From NCBI RefSeq assembly GCF_024213665.1, contig NZ_JANAVP010000034.1, forward strand, positions 1 to 64,000: a DNA stretch of 64,000 nt. The letters are read 5' to 3'. This document shows, piece by piece, positions 59,497 to 64,000 of the stretch; the first letter of the stretch is position 1, and every line of letters begins with the position of its first letter. The translations under genes were made by a program, and so were the position numbers. Below the pieces are notes generated by a model that worked only from the letters and a program-made list of their open reading frames with translations, was not told the DNA's origin and made no database searches. This DNA is from Streptomyces sp. A3M-1-3 (GTDB lineage: Bacteria; Actinomycetota; Actinomycetes; Streptomycetales; Streptomycetaceae).

Positions 59497-60972
59497 ATGG
59501 CTTCCCAGCTCGGTGCCCAGGTCCTTGTCGCGTCCAACCGCGGCCCGGTGTCGTACGCGCTCGGCGAGGACGGCGCGCTCACCGCCCGGCGTGGCGGCGG
59601 CGGGCTGGTCTCCGGCCTTTCCTCCATCGGTCCGGAGACGGAGGCGGTGTGGGTCTGCGCGGCCCTCGGGGACGGCGACCGGGAGGCCGCGAGGCGCACC
59701 GGCGGGGACCTCGACCCGGCGGACACCGGTGGACAGCGCGTCCGGATGCTGGACATCGACCCGGACATCTTCGCCGCCGCGTACAACGGCGTCGCCAACT
59801 CCACGCTCTGGTTTGTCCACCATCTGCTCTACCAGACTCCGCTTGAGCCGTCGTTCGGGGCGGAGTTCCGGGCGCAGTGGGCGTCTTACGAGCTGTACAA
59901 CACGGCCTTCGCCGACGCGCTCGCCGACGAGGCCGCGGAGGGCGCGGCCGTATTGGTGCAGGACTACCACCTCGCGCTGGTGCCCGGGATGCTCCGCGAG
60001 CGCCGCCCCGACCTGCGGATCGGCCACTTCTCGCACACGCCGTGGGCGCCGGTTTCGTACTACCGGATGCTGCCCGACGACATCGCCGAGAAGCTGCTCC
60101 TCGGCATCCTGGGCGCGGACCGGGCTGCGTTCCTCACCCACCGGTGGGCGCAGGCGTTCATGGGTTGCGCCCAGCAAGTGCTCGGCGCGGACTGCCTGAC
60201 CCAGTGGCCGAAGGACGACACACCCAGCCTGGTGTCGTTCGCGCCGGGGCGGGCGGCGCACAAGACGTGGATCAATGTCCACGGGCTCGGCGCGGACGCC
60301 GACTTCCTGCGCGAGCGCGCGCACCGGCCGGATGTGAACGAGCGGATGGCGGCGCTGCGCGAGCAGATCGGTCCCGGCCGCAAGACCGTCGTCCGCGTCG
60401 ACCGGACCGAGCTGTCGAAGAACATCGTGCGCGGGCTGCTGGCCTACCGGCAGCTGCTGGCGGACCGCCCGGAGTGGCGGGAACGGGTGGTGCACGTCGC
60501 CTTCGCATACCCGTCACGCCAGGACCTGGCGGTGTACCGCGAGTACACGGCGGAGGTCCAGCGCCTGACGGACGAGATCAACGCGGAGTACGGCACGGAG
60601 GGCTGGACCCCGGTGATCCTCCACGTCAAGGACGACTTCGCCCGCTCCCTGGCCGCGTACCGGCTGGCGGACGTGGCCCTGGTCAACCCGATCCGCGACG
60701 GCATGAACCTGGTCGCGAAGGAGGTCCCGGTCGTCTCGGACGAGGGCTGCGCGCTGGTGCTGTCGCGGGAGGCGGGGGCGTACGAGGAGCTGGGAGAGGA
60801 GGCGATCGTCGTCAACCCGTACGACGTCCTGGGCACGGCGGAGGCGCTGCACGAGGCACTGACGATGCCGCCGGGCGAGCGAGCGGAACGCACCAAGCGC
60901 CTGGCGGCGGCAGCAACGGCCCTCCCGCCCCAGCAGTGGTTCCTGGACCAGCTCAACGCCCTGACGGCCTAG
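59497..60972 (+). CDS. otsA: Trehalose-6-phosphate synthase
   Basis: OtsA (GT20) makes trehalose-6-phosphate from a nucleotide glucose and glucose-6-phosphate. The 491-residue protein has LVASNRGPVSY and GGLVSGLSS at the N-terminus, LVQDYHLALVPGMLRE, RVDRTELSKNI for phosphate binding, and NPIRDGMNLVAKE near the nucleotide site. A TAGGTT candidate -10 lies 7 bases upstream of the start. No trehalose-phosphatase (otsB) follows; the next genes are on the other strand. Confidence 0.95.
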   Translation: MASQLGAQVLVASNRGPVSYALGEDGALTARRGGGGLVSGLSSIGPETEAVWVCAALGDGDREAARRTGGDLDPADTGGQRVRMLDIDPDIFAAAYNGVANSTLWFVHHLLYQTPLEPSFGAEFRAQWASYELYNTAFADALADEAAEGAAVLVQDYHLALVPGMLRERRPDLRIGHFSHTPWAPVSYYRMLPDDIAEKLLLGILGADRAAFLTHRWAQAFMGCAQQVLGADCLTQWPKDDTPSLVSFAPGRAAHKTWINVHGLGADADFLRERAHRPDVNERMAALREQIGPGRKTVVRVDRTELSKNIVRGLLAYRQLLADRPEWRERVVHVAFAYPSRQDLAVYREYTAEVQRLTDEINAEYGTEGWTPVILHVKDDFARSLAAYRLADVALVNPIRDGMNLVAKEVPVVSDEGCALVLSREAGAYEELGEEAIVVNPYDVLGTAEALHEALTMPPGERAERTKRLAAAATALPPQQWFLDQLNALTA

Positions 60973-60991
60973 CTCGTGGGCCTGCGGGCGT

Positions 60992-61663
60992 TCACGCGGA
61001 CCTGGGCTGGACCAGGCCGGTCTGGTAAGCGATGACCACCAGTTGAGCCCGGTCGCGGGCGTGCAGCTTCGCCATGGACCGATGGACGTGCGTCCTGACG
61101 GTGAAGGGGCTGACGAACAGGCTCTGGGCGATTTCGTCGTTCGACAGCCCTGCCGCGACGAGGACCGTCACCTCACGTTCGCGAGTGGTCAGTACGTCGA
61201 GCGCTGCGGCAGCGCCGTCCGCGGGAGGGCCTGGCTGGGCGAGGAACTGGCTGATCAGCGCTCGGGTGGCCGTGGGGGAGAGCAACGCATCGCCTGCGGC
61301 AACAGTGCGCACGGCCGCCAGGAGAGCGTCCGCGCCGATGCCCTTGCCCAGAAATCCACTCGCGCCCGCCCGCAGGGCCTCTGCCACGTACGCGTCCATC
61401 TCGAAGGTCGTGAGGATCAGCACCCGAGTGCCCGCGAGATCGTCGTCACCGCAGATGGCAGCCGTGGCGGCGATGCCGTCCATTCCGGGCATGCGGATGT
61501 CCATGATCACGACATCGGGGCGCGCGGCGCGGACCCGTTCGACCGCCTCGCGGCCGTCGGCGGCCTCTGCGACGACCTCCATGTCGTCGGCGGAGTCGAC
61601 AAGCAGCCTGAACGTGGCCCGCAGCAGGGCCTGGTCGTCGGCGAGCAGCACCCGAATCGTCAC
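60992..61663 (-). CDS. NarL/FixJ-type response regulator
   Basis: A 223-residue regulator. The receiver domain has RVLLADDQALLR (acidic pair) and VVIMDIRMPGMDG with the phospho-Asp near 54, then the Thr/Lys motif regions (ILTTFE, GFLGKG). The C-terminal LuxR helix-turn-helix (LTTREREVTVLVAAGLSNDE) binds DNA. It is coupled to the upstream kinase by ATGA (61660-61663). A target may be the adjacent MMPL gene. Confidence 0.94.
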   Translation of the reverse strand: MTIRVLLADDQALLRATFRLLVDSADDMEVVAEAADGREAVERVRAARPDVVIMDIRMPGMDGIAATAAICGDDDLAGTRVLILTTFEMDAYVAEALRAGASGFLGKGIGADALLAAVRTVAAGDALLSPTATRALISQFLAQPGPPADGAAAALDVLTTREREVTVLVAAGLSNDEIAQSLFVSPFTVRTHVHRSMAKLHARDRAQLVVIAYQTGLVQPRSA

Positions 61664-62934
61664 TGCGGGCTTCCTTCTCCGCTGTCCCGGTCCCGGTCCC
61701 GGTCCCGGTCTCCGTCACGGTCAGTGGCCCCGTCACGGTCACGGTCACCGGTTCGCAACGGGAGCTCGGTGGACACCCGGAACCCCCCCTCGGGACGCCG
61801 GCCCGCCAGCAGCAGGCCGCCGACCGCCGCTGCCCGTTCCCGCATGCCCAGCAGTCCGTATCCCGGCGCGCTGTCCGGCCGTCGGGTCTGCGGGCTGCCG
61901 TTGTCCTCCACGGTGATCACCAGGCGGGATCCGGTGTACCGAAGGGTGACGCAGGCCGCCCGCGTGTGGGCGTGCTTGGTCACGTTGGTGAGGGCCTCCT
62001 GCACTATGCGGTACGCCGTCAGGTCCACGCCGGGCGAGACGGGCTGCTCCTCGCCCTCGCGACGGATCGCCACCTCCAACCCGGCGTGGCCGAATGCCTC
62101 TATCAGGGTGGGGAGTTGGGCCAGTCCCGGAGCGGGTTCGAGCGGGGCCTCCGCGTCGTCGGCCTGCCGCAGCAGCCCGACTGTGGCCTTCAGCTCCTGC
62201 AAGGCGGAACCAGTGGTGTCGGTGATCTGCCGCAGCACCGCGAGGGCCTGGTCGGGACGCTTGGACATCAGATGTACGGCGACGCCGGCCTGCGCGTTGG
62301 CGAGAGCGATGTGATGGGCGACCACGTCGTGCAGGTCCCGGGCGATGCGTACGCGTTCCTCCGCGACCCGCCGTCGAGCCTCCTCCTCCCGCGTCCGCTC
62401 GGCACGTTCTGCGCGTTCCTCCATGGCCGCCAGGTACGCACGGCGCGAGTGGACCGCGTCTCCGGCAGCACCGGGAAGCAGTGTCCAGGCCAGGACCGCC
62501 GCCTTCTCCGGCTCCAGCCACGAGCCCGGGCCGAAGACGACCGCGGCGCCCGTGAGCAGTGCCGCCGCGCCGAAGGAGGCGTTGCGCGTGGTGCGCCGGT
62601 CGGTGCGTACCGCGAGCCAGAAGAGCGAGAACATCACCGGACTCAGCAGGAGCGGGTTGGCTCGCAGCCCGAGCGCCACGGCCAGGGCACCGCAGCCGGC
62701 GGTCACGGCGGTGACCGTCCGGGGCAGCCGGTCGTGCGCCGCCGCCACCGCCCCGGACACCACCGCGACCGCGATCCCGACCGTCGCCGCGGAGCCCCGC
62801 GGCGACGGGATGCCACCTGCTCCCAGCACACCCCCGAGCAGCGTGATCGCGCACAGCACCAGCGCGGTCATCCAGCCCGCCAGTCGCTTGCCGGGACGCC
62901 TCCCGTGTGGCCAGAAACCGGTCATTCCCACCAT
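61660..62934 (-). CDS. Sensor histidine kinase (HisKA_3, NarX-like)
   Basis: A 424-residue membrane kinase. Four to six hydrophobic segments (about 20-140) form the sensor. The HisKA_3 dimerisation box is RIARDLHDVVAHHIALANAQ, with the phospho-His. The ATPase follows, with ALTNVTKHA (N-box) and YGLLGMRERAAAVGG (G-box). A low-complexity DRDRDGATDRDGDRDR tail (encoded by CGGTCC repeats) ends the protein. The ATG at 62934 or 62925 is possible; a longer start at 63087 is not supported. It stands just downstream of the MMPL gene. Confidence 0.9.
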   Translation of the reverse strand: MVGMTGFWPHGRRPGKRLAGWMTALVLCAITLLGGVLGAGGIPSPRGSAATVGIAVAVVSGAVAAAHDRLPRTVTAVTAGCGALAVALGLRANPLLLSPVMFSLFWLAVRTDRRTTRNASFGAAALLTGAAVVFGPGSWLEPEKAAVLAWTLLPGAAGDAVHSRRAYLAAMEERAERAERTREEEARRRVAEERVRIARDLHDVVAHHIALANAQAGVAVHLMSKRPDQALAVLRQITDTTGSALQELKATVGLLRQADDAEAPLEPAPGLAQLPTLIEAFGHAGLEVAIRREGEEQPVSPGVDLTAYRIVQEALTNVTKHAHTRAACVTLRYTGSRLVITVEDNGSPQTRRPDSAPGYGLLGMRERAAAVGGLLLAGRRPEGGFRVSTELPLRTGDRDRDGATDRDGDRDRDRDRDSGEGSPQ

Positions 62935-63010
62935 GTTCCGAGTCCTTGTGGGGCAGGGGTGCACACTCCCACGGTCGTCCGCGGTGCCGTCGTACGCACC
63001 TGGAACGTGA

Positions 63011-64000
63011 TCAGACCGAGGCGGGTGCCGGCTGCCTGGAGCCCGTCCCGTCGTCCAGCCCGCCGTCCGGCCCGCCGTCGGTCCCACGGTCGGTCTCCGT
63101 CTTCGCCGCCTTGGTCAGCTGCTCACCCTCGACGTCGACATTGGGCAGAATCCTCTCCAGCCGGCCCGGAAGCCACCATGCCTTGCGGCCGAGCAGGGCA
63201 AGCACGGCCGGGACGATCGCCATGCGGACCACGAAGGCGTCGAAGGCCACCGCGGAGGCCAGACCGAGGCCCATCATCTTCAGCATCGCATCGGGCATCC
63301 CGATGAAGCCGGCGAAGACCGCGATCATGATGAACGCAGCCGCCGCCACCACCCGTGAGCTGTGTCGGAAGCCGCTGACGACGGCCTCACCGGGCGACGC
63401 GCCGTGGACGTATGCCTCCCGCATCCGGGTGACGAGGAAGACCTCGTAGTCCATGGCGAGACCGAAGACCACGCCGATCATGAAGATCGGCATCATCGAC
63501 ATCACCGGACCGGTCTGCTGCACCCCGAAGAGGTCGGCCAGCCACCCCCACTGGAAGACCGCGACGATGACACCTAGCCCGGCCAGCACGGAGAGCAGGA
63601 AGCCCAGCGCCGCCTTGACCGGCACGAGCACCGACCGGAACACCACCATCAGCAGCAGGACCGCCAGACCGACCACGACCGCGAGATACGGCACCAGCGC
63701 GTCGGTGAGTTTCTGCGAGGTGTCGATGTTGATCGCCGTCGTCCCGGTCACCAGAACCTGCGCGCCGGTTTCGGACTTGAGCCCCTGCGCTTCCTCGCGG
63801 ATGTCGTGCACCAGCTCCTTGGTCTCCGTGGTGCTGGGTCCTGTGGAGGGCACCGCCTGGAGCATCGCGGTGTCGCCCGCCTCGTTGAAGCGCGGGGGAG
63901 AGACCGTGACGACGCCGTCGGTGTCGGCGACCGTCCGCGCGACCTGCTCGGCCGACGCCTTGGCATCGTCGGCGCCCTTGGCGTCGACAAGGATGGTCAG
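63011..64000 (-). CDS. MMPL family RND-type transporter (partial, runs off the window)
   Basis: The last 329 residues of an MMPL exporter; the N-terminal part lies beyond 64000. Visible are part of the second periplasmic loop, then the six C-terminal helices: VVVGLAVLLLMVVFRSVLVP, MMPIFMIGVVFGLAMDYEVF, LVTRMREAYVHG and RHSSRVVAAAAFIMIAVFAG. LAMDYEVF carries the proton-relay Asp-Tyr of the family. The C-terminus is an Asp/Gly-rich cytoplasmic tail. In actinobacteria MMPL proteins export lipids or drugs; the kinase pair next door may regulate it. Confidence 0.93.
   Translation of the reverse strand: MTILVDAKGADDAKASAEQVARTVADTDGVVTVSPPRFNEAGDTAMLQAVPSTGPSTTETKELVHDIREEAQGLKSETGAQVLVTGTTAINIDTSQKLTDALVPYLAVVVGLAVLLLMVVFRSVLVPVKAALGFLLSVLAGLGVIVAVFQWGWLADLFGVQQTGPVMSMMPIFMIGVVFGLAMDYEVFLVTRMREAYVHGASPGEAVVSGFRHSSRVVAAAAFIMIAVFAGFIGMPDAMLKMMGLGLASAVAFDAFVVRMAIVPAVLALLGRKAWWLPGRLERILPNVDVEGEQLTKAAKTETDRGTDGGPDGGLDDGTGSRQPAPASV

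Noticed and set aside
61680..61745. CGGTCC tandem repeats as a separate regulatory element
   Set aside because: They encode the Asp/Arg tail of the histidine kinase and are best explained as coding low-complexity sequence.
1..64000. CRISPR arrays, tRNA and rRNA genes
   Set aside because: No regularly spaced repeats or clover-leaf or rRNA sequence was recognised anywhere in the window.

Overview
The window is high-G+C actinobacterial chromosome, very probably Streptomyces. The evidence is strong third-position G/C bias, many GTG starts, overlapping GTGA/ATGA operon junctions, the futalosine menaquinone genes mqnB-mqnD, a stand-alone groEL under HrcA/CIRCE control, BldB/Scr1-type XRE-DUF397 pairs and a likely DasR site. 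From memory the backbone gene order resembles the region of S. coelicolor around mqnD-csp-murQ-groEL2; that was not checked by alignment.

Layout. 1-9.06 kb is housekeeping and conserved: a sacsin/Hsp90-like ATPase, DUF3027, an MFS carrier, a DUF2771 lipoprotein, mqnB and mqnD. 9.07-21.98 kb looks like an inserted accessory island. It holds a PIN-toxin stub cut by an IS3-family element, a SUKH (SMI1/KNR4) immunity gene overlapping a 2351-residue secreted RHS polymorphic toxin (Hint domain plus LHH-type HNH nuclease tip), and a divergently transcribed FG-GAP/DNRLRE-like surface protein. 22-30.4 kb returns to backbone: a cold-shock protein, a HAD phosphatase, an iron-siderophore ABC importer behind an iron box, a HAAS-type membrane protein and an XPB-helicase-associated protein. 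30.4-31.2 kb is decayed: a metallo-beta-lactamase-fold fragment fused tail-to-tail with a MarR fragment. 31.2-42.7 kb holds VanZ, DUF4291, a vapBC pair, the XPB helicase, a monooxygenase, a GT87 glycosyltransferase, a HelR-type RNA polymerase ATPase, cutC, an HD hydrolase, an MFS exporter with a palindrome at its start, and DUF4031.

43.1-48.6 kb is a MurNAc recycling locus: an RpiR-type regulator, murQ and a MurP-like EIIBC. It is split between murQ and the PTS gene by transposase debris and an N-terminally truncated TnpB-like gene. 48.6-53.9 kb is a run of toxin-antitoxin and small regulatory genes: a degenerate Fic pair, XRE-DUF397, a winged-helix/zinc-ribbon protein, Uma2 and a vapBC with a frameshifted toxin. 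54-61 kb is core: groEL with two CIRCE boxes, a cold-shock protein, a thrC-moaD unit behind a SAM-I riboswitch, gpgS and otsA. The right end holds a NarL-type two-component system and an MMPL transporter that runs off the edge.

No rRNA, tRNA or CRISPR array was seen. The most noteworthy items are the RHS toxin island, the SAM riboswitch on threonine synthase, the interrupted MurNAc operon with its apparently leaderless, operator-overlapped promoter, the truncated TnpB, and the perfect 10-bp-arm palindrome at the MFS exporter start.
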